A stretch of DNA of 64,000 nt from Myxococcales bacterium (GTDB taxonomy: Bacteria; Myxococcota_A; Bradymonadia; Bradymonadales; GCA-2716585). Positions within the stretch are counted from its first letter, which is position 1; each line of letters begins with the position of its first letter. The position numbers were made by a program, and so were the translations under genes. The stretch spans positions 1 to 64,000 of the forward strand of contig PBBL01000085.1 in NCBI GenBank assembly GCA_002716585.1. The letters are read 5' to 3'. The notes under the pieces were generated by a model. It worked only from the letters and a program-made list of their open reading frames with translations, had not been told where the DNA came from and did not search any database. Positions 38,881-50,148 of the stretch are shown here, in pieces.

Positions 38881-38970
38881 TCAGTCCAGTCCGGCCGCGT
38901 AGCCCGCTCCGTTGGTGAACAGCGGCGGCGCCATCAGGCCACGCCCGATGCAACCGGAGGTGCTGTTCAT
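38881..38970 (-). CDS. Possible 29-residue leader peptide or small protein before purA
   Basis: ATG at 38970 is preceded by AAGGAG with a 10-nt gap (and a second, too-close GAGGAG), and the ORF runs 29 codons to TGA at 38881. The product (MNSTSGCIGRGLMAPPLFTN...) has no recognised domain, no signal peptide and no run of regulatory codons. It ends about 45 bp before purA. The ribosome site is the only positive evidence. Without conservation data it may be chance or a translated leader controlling purA. Confidence 0.35.
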   Translation of the reverse strand: MNSTSGCIGRGLMAPPLFTNGAGYAAGLD

Positions 38971-39068
38971 GCTCCTCGTGCTCCTTCGGGTGAAGTCACA
39001 CGCTCTGTCTCCATTTCCCTTGGGATACACCGATCGGCGCCCCCAACGCAAGGGATCCACCACAGCGC

Positions 39069-40622
39069 TCACTCCCACTCGATGGTCGCGGGCGGCTTGC
39101 TCGACAGATCGTAGGTCACCCGGTTGATCCCGCGGACCTCGTTTGTGATCCGATCCGCGATCAGCGCCAGCTTCTCGATCGGCACCAGCGCCCGATCGGC
39201 GGTCATCCCATCGACGCTGGTCACCGCCCGCAGCGCGATCACCGACTCATACGTCCGCGCGTCGCCCATCACCCCCACCGTCTTGACCGGCAGCAGCACC
39301 GCGAACGCCTGCCAGATCCGGTGGTACAGATCCAGCTCGTGCAGCATCTCGATGTAGATCCGATCCGCCTCCCGCACGATCGCCAGCCGCTCCTCGGTCA
39401 CCTCGCCGAGGATCCGGATCGCCAGCCCCGGCCCCGGGAACGGGTGCCGCCCGACGATCTCCTCAGGCACGTGGAGCAGCCGTCCCAGCGCCCGGACCTC
39501 GTCCTTGAACAGCATCCGCAGCGGCTCGATCAGCTCAAACGGCAGCCGCTCCGGCAACCCGCCGACGTTGTGGTGGCTCTTGATCACCGACGACGGCCCC
39601 TTCACCGACACCGACTCGATCACGTCCGGGTAGAGCGTCCCCTGCGCCAGGTAGCGGGCGTTCTCGATGCTCCGCGCCTCCTCCTCGAAGACGTCGATGA
39701 AGATCCGCCCGATCGTCTTGCGCTTCGTCTCCGGGTCGGTCACCCCCGCCAGCTCCCCGACGAACTGCGCGCTGGCGTCCACCACCCGCAGCTCCACGTC
39801 GAACTCGCTGCGGAACAGCGTCGCCACCTGCTCGACCTCGTTGGCCCGCATCAGCCCGTTGTCCACCAGGATGCACACCAGCCGCGACCCGATCGCCCGA
39901 GCGAGCAGCGCCGCCGTCACCGTCGAGTCCACCCCGCCCGAGAGCCCACAGATCACCCGCTCATCCTCGCCGACCCGCTCCCGGATCTCGGCGATCATCG
40001 TCTCGGCGACCCCGGCCATGGTCCACGACCCGCTGGCGCCGCACAGCTCCAGCGCGAACCGCCGCAGCAGCTCCCGGCCCGCCTCGGTGTGGGTCACCTC
40101 CGGGTGGAACTGCACCCCGCAGATCGGGCGCCCATCGACCTGCACCGCCGCGACCACGCCGCCCTCGCTGCGCGCCGCCACCGACAGCGCCTCCGGCATC
40201 CGCTCGACCGCGTCGCCGTGGCTCATCCACACCACGCTGCCCTCCTCCGGCAGCGCGCCCAGCAACCCCTCGCGGGCCACCGGCTCGGTCACGATGACCG
40301 TCCGCCCATACTCACGGGTGTTGCCCGGCGAGACCTTGCCGCCGAAGTGCTCCACGATCAGCTGCATCCCGTAGCAGATCCCCAGCACCGGCTTGCCCAG
40401 CTCCAGCAGCGCCTCGGCGAGCCGCGGCGAGTCGACGTCGCTGACCGAGGCCGGGCCTCCCGACAGCACCACCCCGAGGCACTCGGGCGGCGTCATCAGC
40501 CGCGGGTCGTGACACGACCAGACCTCGGTGTAGACCCCCAACTCACGGATTCGCCGCGCGATCAGCAGCGTCGTCTGAGAGCCAAAGTCAACGATCAGGA
40601 TGCCAGATGACAGGTTGTCCAT
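39069..40622 (-). CDS. guaA: GMP synthase (glutamine-hydrolysing)
   Basis: This 517-residue enzyme converts XMP to GMP. The class I glutaminase domain has GKPVLGICYGMQLIVEHFGG (nucleophile Cys) and GVQFHPEVTHTEAG (His, Glu). The ATP-pyrophosphatase loop is CGLSGGVDSTV, and the C-terminal dimerisation domain has GRHPFPGPGLAIRILGE and ends in KPPATIEWE, the canonical GuaA tail. The ATG at 40622 is preceded by GGGGGACC. It follows guaB by 83 bp on the same strand. Confidence 0.96.
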   Translation of the reverse strand: MDNLSSGILIVDFGSQTTLLIARRIRELGVYTEVWSCHDPRLMTPPECLGVVLSGGPASVSDVDSPRLAEALLELGKPVLGICYGMQLIVEHFGGKVSPGNTREYGRTVIVTEPVAREGLLGALPEEGSVVWMSHGDAVERMPEALSVAARSEGGVVAAVQVDGRPICGVQFHPEVTHTEAGRELLRRFALELCGASGSWTMAGVAETMIAEIRERVGEDERVICGLSGGVDSTVTAALLARAIGSRLVCILVDNGLMRANEVEQVATLFRSEFDVELRVVDASAQFVGELAGVTDPETKRKTIGRIFIDVFEEEARSIENARYLAQGTLYPDVIESVSVKGPSSVIKSHHNVGGLPERLPFELIEPLRMLFKDEVRALGRLLHVPEEIVGRHPFPGPGLAIRILGEVTEERLAIVREADRIYIEMLHELDLYHRIWQAFAVLLPVKTVGVMGDARTYESVIALRAVTSVDGMTADRALVPIEKLALIADRITNEVRGINRVTYDLSSKPPATIEWE

Positions 40623-40705
40623 GCAGGGTCCCCCCTTCCACGCCCACCGGAGAGGGCGCGGAGAGCGAGGCCAGGCCGCGTGGCCCGGCCTGTGTGGTTG
40701 TTCGA

Positions 40706-43348
<2,643 letters not shown>

Positions 43349-43373
43349 TCACCCGAGGTGGGATTGGTAGGAC

Positions 43374-43402
43374 CAGATACCGCCTTCACCGGGCGCTGTC
43401 AA
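43374..43402 (-). promoter_or_regulatory. Promoter of guaB and the purine cluster
   Basis: On the minus strand, TTGACA (43402-43397) and TATCTG (43379-43374) are separated by exactly 17 bp, about 100 bp upstream of the guaB ATG. This is one of the best housekeeping-type promoters in the window. I saw no riboswitch consensus in the 100-nt leader. Confidence 0.6.
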
Positions 43403-43488
43403 CACCCACCAGGCGCTTTCAGCGGACCACCCCGACATCCCAGGGCGACCCGCCCAGCACGACGTCGAGCCCCACCAGGGCGCGGCAT

Positions 43489-44268
43489 CTAGAAGTACGG
43501 GTGGTGAATCCGCTCCGTGAGGATGGAGGCCAGCTCCTTCACCCCGCGCCCGTTGCCAAAGAGCCGATTGAGCAACGACCCCTCGCTCTCATCCCACGAC
43601 TTCGTGTACGCGTTGATCTTGCGCTGCGTCTCAGGATCCATGCCCTTGACGACCTCCGGCCTCGTGCCTGGCTGCGCAGGCGGCGCCTCATCGGGCCACC
43701 GGTGGGCCAGCGGCGCCCCTTCAAACTCGCCGGACGCCTGCGCCAGCCCGGACTCAACCGGCCCGGTCGCCCGACGCAGCTGCTCCAGCTCCTGCCCATC
43801 GAACCACACCCCGCCGCACGTCGCGCACACGTCGATCTCGATCCCCAGGACGGGGACGACGTACATGAGCTGCTGATCGCGCGGGCACGGGTGCTCAATG
43901 GGCCGCCCGCAAGGCTCGCACGCCGTCGTCCCCGGCGGGTACAGCGTGTCGCACCACCGACACCGCTGGGGGAGCTGGAGGCGCCGCGCCAACCCCTCGC
44001 TGGACAGCTCCAGCTCCGGGGCGTTGATCAGCGTCAGCAGCTCATCGCGGTCGAACCAGTGCGAGCCGCATTGGGAGCAGCGATCGTAGAGGATCTCGCC
44101 TTCGGTCAGCTCCAGCATCTCGCTGTGGCAGTTGAGGCAGGTGATCGGGGGGGTCTCGGTGTTCAACCTCGCGCTCCTCTGTTGAGAGATCATCAAACCA
44201 ACGACGTGTACACGAGTATCCGCGCTGGACGCCTGTTCGGCAAGCTGATCTTCGTGGGCTTCGGACAT
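43489..44268 (-). CDS. Double TFIIB-type zinc-finger protein
   Basis: This protein of about 259 residues has two zf-TFIIB-like modules (CLNCHSEMLELTEGEILYDRCSQCGSHWFDRDEL at about 44-80; CPRDQQLMYVVPVLGIEIDVCATCGGVWFDGQELEQL at about 130-165). A further CxxC pair lies between them (CRWCDTLYPPGTTACEPCGRP). The hallmark C-x2-C...C-x2-CxGxWFDxxEL is unmistakable, but the function of this bacterial family is unknown. No membrane segment is present. The start is uncertain: ATG 44268 has GAGGG upstream, but ATG 44193 and TTG 44166 (after AGAGGAG) are also possible. Confidence 0.78.
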   Translation of the reverse strand: MSEAHEDQLAEQASSADTRVHVVGLMISQQRSARLNTETPPITCLNCHSEMLELTEGEILYDRCSQCGSHWFDRDELLTLINAPELELSSEGLARRLQLPQRCRWCDTLYPPGTTACEPCGRPIEHPCPRDQQLMYVVPVLGIEIDVCATCGGVWFDGQELEQLRRATGPVESGLAQASGEFEGAPLAHRWPDEAPPAQPGTRPEVVKGMDPETQRKINAYTKSWDESEGSLLNRLFGNGRGVKELASILTERIHHPYF

Positions 44269-44501
44269 GTCCAACCCTCGCACTGCTCAGCGTGGGACAC
44301 CATCAAACCCGTCACCTCGGAGGCCCACCCATCCACTTGACCGGATGCGGCGCGCTTCAAGGTGAGGTGACTCCACACGATTGATTTTTCAGGTTGACCC
44401 GCCCCCAAAGGCGAGGGATAACATACACGTACACCCACGACTGCTCGTTTGAGCACGCGCTGAAGCTGCTCACGAGGCGTCAAGACGTTTGGAGAGGCTT
44501 C

Positions 44502-45650
44502 ATGTCAACGCGAGGCTGGTACGAGTTCTATGTCATTGATGAGGAGCGGGACACCGTTGAGCTGGCGCTGCAGTTCTACAAGTGGGGTGACGCGACGTGG
44601 AACAACGCTCATGTTGAGCACAATCGATTCAAGGCGCTCACGCGGAAGTTCAACTCGACCCTCCCCCTTCAGCCGGTCGAGGACTTCTTCACGGACCAAC
44701 TCGGCGACCGGGCCTCCAGCTTGAGCCAGGCCTTCATGCTGAGCTACACCTTCTTCCTGCTCCTCCGAGCCGACTCGATCCTGGACAACCCGTTCCTGAC
44801 GTGGCGCGCCCGCACCAAGCCACTCGAAGACCAGGCCGATTATCAACTCGGCTACCAGGTCGGCCTCGCCGCCGCCCTTCAGGGTCAGACCATCCCCAGG
44901 CACAAGATCCGTGTCCTTGAGCGCGCCCTCTTCTCGCTCGCGGTGGGGCGGTACATCCGCAGGTGGTCGGAGTGGCAGGAGCGCCTGCCGTTCCTCGACT
45001 GGCTTCAGTACATCACCATGATCACCGACGACTCGGAGATGGGGCACATCCTCAGCAGCAGAATCCTGGCGTGGGACATCAGCTACCGATATCGCTTCTT
45101 CTTCCATGTCCCCACGCTGACTCCGCACCAGCAACGCATTCAACGTATCGGCGTTCAGTTCTGTAGCTCAAACGGCTCCAACCTGCTGGAGCGGGAGGCC
45201 GAGGAGCTAAAGCGGATGGCTGAGACCCGAGACGATCCGTACGACGACGAACTCCAGAAGCGGCATCAAGAACTCGCGGCGACGATTCAGGCCCTGGGCG
45301 TCGAGTATGAACGCCTGGATGATGTGCTCGCGGGCAGGCAGCTCAAGACGTTTGAACCAGGCATTGAGCGTGTCCTCAAGAAGGCGCCACCCCCGAGCGC
45401 GCTTGAACAGCTCCTCCATGACAAACATCACGAGGGGTTCCGCCCTGGCCTGGAGGCGGGCACGCGATACGCCGTGCAGAAGCTCGTGTGCCAACAGCGC
45501 CTCAAACGCCCCATCACCGAGGCGGAGCGCGACGCCCTCACACAACGGAGCCAGACCCTGAGCACCGAGGAGTTGTTGACCGCCCTGCTCGACCGCACCC
45601 CCGAGGAGCTGGCCGTGTGGCTCAACTCTCCCGCCGAGGCGCTTCAGTGA
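44502..45650 (+). CDS. Hypothetical protein
   Basis: I do not recognise this 382-residue protein. The ATG at 44502 follows GGAGAGG; an upstream TTG at 44394 lacks support. The N-terminal two thirds is aromatic-rich and mixed alpha/beta (WYEFYVIDEERDTVELALQFYKWGD; PFLDWLQYITMITDDSEMG). A short coiled-coil-like stretch follows (about residues 235-290). The end (QRLKRPITEAERDALTQRSQTLSTEELLTALLDRTPEELAVWL) resembles the C-terminal helical tail of Rpn/PD-(D/E)XK transposase-like proteins, which is a weak similarity only. GC is lower than in its neighbours, which may point to acquisition. Confidence 0.6.
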   Translation: MSTRGWYEFYVIDEERDTVELALQFYKWGDATWNNAHVEHNRFKALTRKFNSTLPLQPVEDFFTDQLGDRASSLSQAFMLSYTFFLLLRADSILDNPFLTWRARTKPLEDQADYQLGYQVGLAAALQGQTIPRHKIRVLERALFSLAVGRYIRRWSEWQERLPFLDWLQYITMITDDSEMGHILSSRILAWDISYRYRFFFHVPTLTPHQQRIQRIGVQFCSSNGSNLLEREAEELKRMAETRDDPYDDELQKRHQELAATIQALGVEYERLDDVLAGRQLKTFEPGIERVLKKAPPPSALEQLLHDKHHEGFRPGLEAGTRYAVQKLVCQQRLKRPITEAERDALTQRSQTLSTEELLTALLDRTPEELAVWLNSPAEALQ

Positions 45651-45854
45651 CTGAGACCACACACGCGAACCTCGCACCACACCCCTCACTTCACCTCACA
45701 CCACTCAGGCTCACGCGCCGAAACCACTGAACACAAACACAACCCCTCCACCGCCTCCCTACCCCCCGAAGCCTTCGTCACCCCTCGGCCTCTCCCTGCC
45801 ACACCAGACCGCCATACCAAACTCGTATGCACGTCATAGGAAACAGTGGAACGG

Positions 45855-48626
45855 CTACTCTGTTGAACCTGCACAGCGAAAGCCCAGGTAGTGGAAGGCG
45901 TGTGACGGCGCGTAGAAGCCGCGATTCGCGGCCCGCAGGTTGACGCCGGAGAAGTACCAGCCACCGCCGCGACTGACGCGGTACGACCCGGAGGGCGGCC
46001 CTTCTGGGTTACGCATAGGAGCCTCTGCATAGTAGTCTGAGTCATACCAGTCACTCACCCACTCCCACACATTCCCTGCCATGTCATGCGCACCATACGG
46101 GCTCACCCCCTCCGGCTTGCTACCCACCTCCCACGTCCTATCCTCTCCGCACCCATCTCCACCATCATCCATCACCGCCCTGCTACACGACGCCTTCTCC
46201 TCACCCCACGGATACGTCTTCCCGTCCGTCCCTCTCGCCGCCTTCTCCCACTCCGCTTCAGTCGGAAGCCGACGCCCCTTCCACTCACAAAAGTCCACGG
46301 CCTGCTGCCACGTCACACAGTTGATGGGGTGATTTCCTCGATCCTCGTACCCCCAATTGCAATACGAGCTGTTCGTCCTTGTCCTCGCAGGCTCACCGCA
46401 CTCCCCTGCCCTCACACACGCCGCGTATGCGTCAACCGTCACCTCATGGACGTCGATCCAGAACACGTCGAGGTAGACCTTCCGATGCGGTTTCTCAAAC
46501 CTACCCGACCCCATGATGAACTCACCCGCAGGGACCATGACCATCCCCTTGTTGTAGATGGTCCCGTCCTCCGATGCCCCTTCATCACCGTCAGACTGTG
46601 AACGCGAGTCCGCAGCCGACCCACCGTCTCCCTCTGACCACTCCGACGCGAGCATCGCCAGTACAGGCACGCCGACGACCAGCAGAAGCGCGACGCCTAC
46701 CACTGTGCGCACCGACACCCAACCGGACCTCGACACCACCTCATCACCCTCCGCGAGCCGCTCACGTTGAGTCGGGACACGCTCGTGCCGTGGCTTGACG
46801 GCGTTCTCCTCAGAAGTCCGTTCATGAGCCCCAGAACCCTCCCCATGATCCACCTCCCCCATCACACCAGGCGGCACTTTCGGAGCAGGCTCACGGTCTC
46901 GGCGGGTCTCGGCCTTATCACCGAGCGTTCGCGACACGTCCCCCTGAAGAACGGCCAGACAGCGCTCCGGGGTCACCTCGCCAAAGTCCAGGTCGGAGTA
47001 GAGCACCTTCAACTCGGTCAGGCGCTTCGCCTCGGACGTCGCCTGGATCAACCGCTTGAGAGCACTCCGCAGGCGCCTCCTATCCTCGCCCTCCTCGCCA
47101 CCATCCCACCGCCTGGCGTAATGCGCCGCCAACAACTCCCACCGACCCGCGCGCCGCCACAGCTCCACCAACGACCTGTGTGCATGCGGGTGATCAGGAG
47201 CCATCTTCAGAATGCGCTGACACACCCCGAGCGCCGCCTCGGGATCGCTCAGACGATCTCGGTAGAGCGCCAGCAACGCCTCCAACAGCTCAACCTGGGG
47301 CGATGAGCGGGCGACCCGCTCGTAGACTTCAGCCAGATCATCCCACTGCTCATGCGCAGTGTGAATCCGCTCCAACGCCTCCAACGGCGCTGGGTCGCTC
47401 GGCTCAAGATCCATACAGGCGGTCCACGCCTCGACCGCCGCGGCCTCGTCGTCAAGGTGATGCTCAGCGATCTGCGCTCGCGCCGCCAGGATCGCGCGCT
47501 TGATCTCAACATCCCGCGCCCCATCGACCACCTGGCCCAACACCGCGAACAGGTCTCGCCATCGCGACGCCTGTTGAGCGACGCTCCACAATCGATTCAA
47601 CCGGTCCAGCGTCGTCTTGTGAACGAACGCGTCACGAAGATCCTCAAACGCCCCCTCAGTCACCGCCGCGCGCTGCCCCGACGCAGTCGCCGCGTACATC
47701 GGAAACACCGGCAGCGCCGACCGCGCCCCCAGCAACGACCGCAGCGCGTCAGCGAACGCCCCGGCGTTGAGGTAGCGTTGCTTCGGATCAAGCGCCGTCG
47801 CCCGCTCCAGGATCGGCAGCAGCCCCGCGTCCGCGCGCACGCTCTCCGCGAACCCGAACCCATCGCGGTTGGTGTGGGCCATCAGATACATGAACACGCT
47901 GGACGCCTTCACGACCCGCTCGCCCGACAACGCCTCACCAAGAATCAGCCCCATCTGATAGACATCCAACGCCGGGCTCACCCGCCGCGTGTCCTCGATG
48001 TACTCCGGCGCCCAGTAGGGCGGCGTCCCTGGCGGAGCTGTCCCTGCTCGGTGACTCGTCACCGCCAACTCATCACGCAGTTTGCTGCGCTCGCGCGTCT
48101 CGACGGTCGTCTCGGGCAGGAGCCTCGCGATCCCGAAGTCAAGGATGATCAGCTGCTCGGACTCCCCCCGCGTCAGAAACAGGTTCGACGGCTTGAGATC
48201 CTTGTGCACGATGGGCTGAGGCAACGTATGCGCCTCGTTCAACCCCTCCAGGCAGTCCACGAACAGCCGCAACGCCCGCTCCCGCTCCAGCGGCCCGTTC
48301 TCCTTCAACTCCGCCGAGAGATCGTGCCCCAGCAAGCGCTCCATCACGATGTAGAGTTCACCGCTCGCCTCGAACAGACCCACGTCGTAGATGGTCACCA
48401 CGTTCGGGTGCCGCAGCCGTTGGGTCACCTCCGCTTCTTGCAGGAACCGCTTCCGCTCCCCCTCGTCACCGGGGCGAAACACCTTGATCGCCACCTGCCG
48501 ATGGGTCAGCCGGTGCCTCCCCTCGTACACCCGCCCGAACCCACCCTCGCCGAGCAGCTCGCCCACAACGTAGTTTCCCAGCGTGAGCCCCTGGCCAATC
48601 CGAGAGGATGTGTTTTCTGCCGCCAT
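45855..48626 (-). CDS. Kinase-TPR-transmembrane-SUMF1 fusion protein
   Basis: This 923-residue protein starts with a Hanks-type kinase (about 18-295): GEGGFGRV, VAIKVF lysine, catalytic VHKDLKPSN (His-Lys-Asp in place of His-Arg-Asp) and DFGIARL. The activation segment carries GTPPYWAPEYIED. Next are TPR-like repeats (about 330-580), a membrane helix (about 642-663, VVGVALLLVVGVPVLAMLA), and a C-terminal SUMF1/FGE-type domain (about 695-920: MVMVPAGEFIMGSG, VDVHEVTVDAYAACV-like, RLPTEAEWEKAARG, YGAHDMAGNVWEWVSDWY, RGGGWYFSG). The FGE catalytic Cys residues are not seen, so the outer domain probably binds a ligand. The HKD variant of the catalytic loop lowers certainty of full activity. Confidence 0.87.
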   Translation of the reverse strand: MAAENTSSRIGQGLTLGNYVVGELLGEGGFGRVYEGRHRLTHRQVAIKVFRPGDEGERKRFLQEAEVTQRLRHPNVVTIYDVGLFEASGELYIVMERLLGHDLSAELKENGPLERERALRLFVDCLEGLNEAHTLPQPIVHKDLKPSNLFLTRGESEQLIILDFGIARLLPETTVETRERSKLRDELAVTSHRAGTAPPGTPPYWAPEYIEDTRRVSPALDVYQMGLILGEALSGERVVKASSVFMYLMAHTNRDGFGFAESVRADAGLLPILERATALDPKQRYLNAGAFADALRSLLGARSALPVFPMYAATASGQRAAVTEGAFEDLRDAFVHKTTLDRLNRLWSVAQQASRWRDLFAVLGQVVDGARDVEIKRAILAARAQIAEHHLDDEAAAVEAWTACMDLEPSDPAPLEALERIHTAHEQWDDLAEVYERVARSSPQVELLEALLALYRDRLSDPEAALGVCQRILKMAPDHPHAHRSLVELWRRAGRWELLAAHYARRWDGGEEGEDRRRLRSALKRLIQATSEAKRLTELKVLYSDLDFGEVTPERCLAVLQGDVSRTLGDKAETRRDREPAPKVPPGVMGEVDHGEGSGAHERTSEENAVKPRHERVPTQRERLAEGDEVVSRSGWVSVRTVVGVALLLVVGVPVLAMLASEWSEGDGGSAADSRSQSDGDEGASEDGTIYNKGMVMVPAGEFIMGSGRFEKPHRKVYLDVFWIDVHEVTVDAYAACVRAGECGEPARTRTNSSYCNWGYEDRGNHPINCVTWQQAVDFCEWKGRRLPTEAEWEKAARGTDGKTYPWGEEKASCSRAVMDDGGDGCGEDRTWEVGSKPEGVSPYGAHDMAGNVWEWVSDWYDSDYYAEAPMRNPEGPPSGSYRVSRGGGWYFSGVNLRAANRGFYAPSHAFHYLGFRCAGSTE

Positions 48627-48832
48627 GCTGCACCTGCTTCAAACTGTGCAGGACGTATCATGCACTGCCCCTTCACCCGTGGCAACCGCCCTCGCCCCTC
48701 CACACCAACTGCACCGATCTTCAGCATTGAGGCTCATCCGTGTTTCGTAGTATACCCTGGCATTGACGATGACCACATCACCACCACAACCCAGCGCGCC
48801 CTGCGCTGCACCACAACCCAGGAGACACCGCC

Positions 48833-49693
48833 ATGCTCCCCATCACCACAACCATCAGCCCCGACGGCCGCGTCGCCTCACGGACCCTCCCGCCCGACGA
48901 GGCCGCCGTCACGCTGACTGAACTGCTCAGCCACCGCGAGGCCGCCCGCGCGGCGCTCCCCGAGGGCTACAAGGGGGCCTTCGATGACAAGATGGACGCC
49001 GCCCGCGTCCTCCTCAAGCGCTTCCGAGCCCTTGAGGTCGAGTCAAACGACGACACCCCCGTCAACCCACCCGAACCCACCGAGGCGCTGCTCGCGATCG
49101 CCCCTCGCGATGAGCTGCTCAACGCCGTTCAGCTCGACCGGCTCATCGAGCGCCTCCTGCGCACCATGGACAACCTGACCATGGGGTACGCCGAGGGCCT
49201 CGCCGACGACCCCAGGACCGCCGCCGCGCTGCTCCTCCGCGGCCGCCTCTTCGACGTCGGGCGCCGCTACCTCAAGCGCCGCTTCCCTCGCCAGTGGTAT
49301 GCCATCGACACCCGCCTCAAGGACCTCAAGCCCGAACACACCCAGGCGCTTGAGCAGCTCGGCCTGACCCTCCGATATGAGCAGGTCGTCGCCCTCAACG
49401 ACTTCTTCGGCCAGCTCATCGGCGTCACCCGCGACGACTTCAACCCCGACACCGAAGCCGAGGTCGAGCCGCAAGACACCATCGACGCGGCGATGGACGA
49501 CTTCACCACCCTCATGACCGGCCTCATCGGCCTCGCCAACGCCACCGCCCCTGCCACCTCCGACGCCGACGCGCAGGTACGAACCGCGCTCCTCGACCCC
49601 TACCTCAAACCCGTCCTTGAAGACGTCAAGGAGCGCAGCGACGCGCGCCGCGACGATGACACCACCGATGACGACGGTGGGGTGGAGGCGTAG
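48833..49693 (+). CDS. Hypothetical helical protein
   Basis: This is a 286-residue cytoplasmic protein with no recognised domain. AGGAG sits 8-9 nt before the ATG. The sequence is predicted mostly helical and charged (VTLTELLSHREAARAALPEGYKGAFDDKMDAARVLLKRFRALE; LLNAVQLDRLIERLLRTMDNLTMGYAEGLADD), with no signal peptide or membrane segment and an acidic tail. It diverges from the kinase-SUMF1 gene across about 206 bp, and the palindrome array begins about 107 bp after its stop. Either neighbour could be functionally linked, but nothing in the sequence proves it. Confidence 0.65.
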   Translation: MLPITTTISPDGRVASRTLPPDEAAVTLTELLSHREAARAALPEGYKGAFDDKMDAARVLLKRFRALEVESNDDTPVNPPEPTEALLAIAPRDELLNAVQLDRLIERLLRTMDNLTMGYAEGLADDPRTAAALLLRGRLFDVGRRYLKRRFPRQWYAIDTRLKDLKPEHTQALEQLGLTLRYEQVVALNDFFGQLIGVTRDDFNPDTEAEVEPQDTIDAAMDDFTTLMTGLIGLANATAPATSDADAQVRTALLDPYLKPVLEDVKERSDARRDDDTTDDDGGVEA

Positions 49694-50148
49694 GCCACGC
49701 CACCACCAACCTGCCGCCCATCCACCTGCGCAACAACCTTCAAAGCGGCAGGGGCGACAGCGTGATGAACCTCAAGACCCCTTCCCGGAACCCCCGCTGG
49801 ATGATCATCACCTCAAAAGCCCCTGCGCGAAGGGCGGTTTTCGGTGATGATCATCTAAATCGCCCTCGCCGCACCCTCAGCTTCGATGATCATCACCGAA
49901 AACGCCGTCCCTGGATGCCGATCTGTTCATGATGATCATCATAAACGCCCTCCCTGAACCTGCTCGTTCGATGATCATCATCGAAGATCATCCTCCCGCC
50001 AGGTCCCTCGTCATGATCATCACCGCCGCGACCCTCCTGGAACCCTGGCCTCGATGATCATGACCCACCGCCCAGCCGCCACACCAGAGGGTGCAACCGC
50101 GCCCCGAATCTGTTAGCGTCCTCCCAATGCATCGAAGGGAGGAGGAGC
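49694..50148. other. 455-bp gene-free region carrying a palindrome array
   Basis: No coding sequence is supported between the helical hypothetical gene and the DUF4215-type lipoprotein gene. The first 100 bp show nothing notable. From 49800 to 50062 the region is a degenerate tandem array with palindromic cores (separate entry). The last 80 bp should hold the promoter and the strong GGGAGGAGGAG ribosome site of the lipoprotein gene. Confidence 0.7.
49800..50062. repeat. Array of GATGATCATC palindromes at about 42-bp spacing
   Basis: The 10-bp perfect palindrome GATGATCATC occurs exactly at 49800, 49846, 49885, 49931 and 49970. One-mismatch copies lie at 49983, 50012 and 50053. Intervals of the main series are 46, 39, 46, 39, 42 and 41 bp, averaging 42 bp, close to four helical turns. 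The sequence between cores is also related (often AC-C-G..CGCCCTCCCTG..ACC), so this is a decayed tandem duplication whose palindromic core has been kept. Confidence 0.85.

Noticed and set aside
49800-50062. A CRISPR array
   Set aside because: The repeated core is only 10 bp and palindromic, spacers are related to one another rather than unique, and no cas genes are present.
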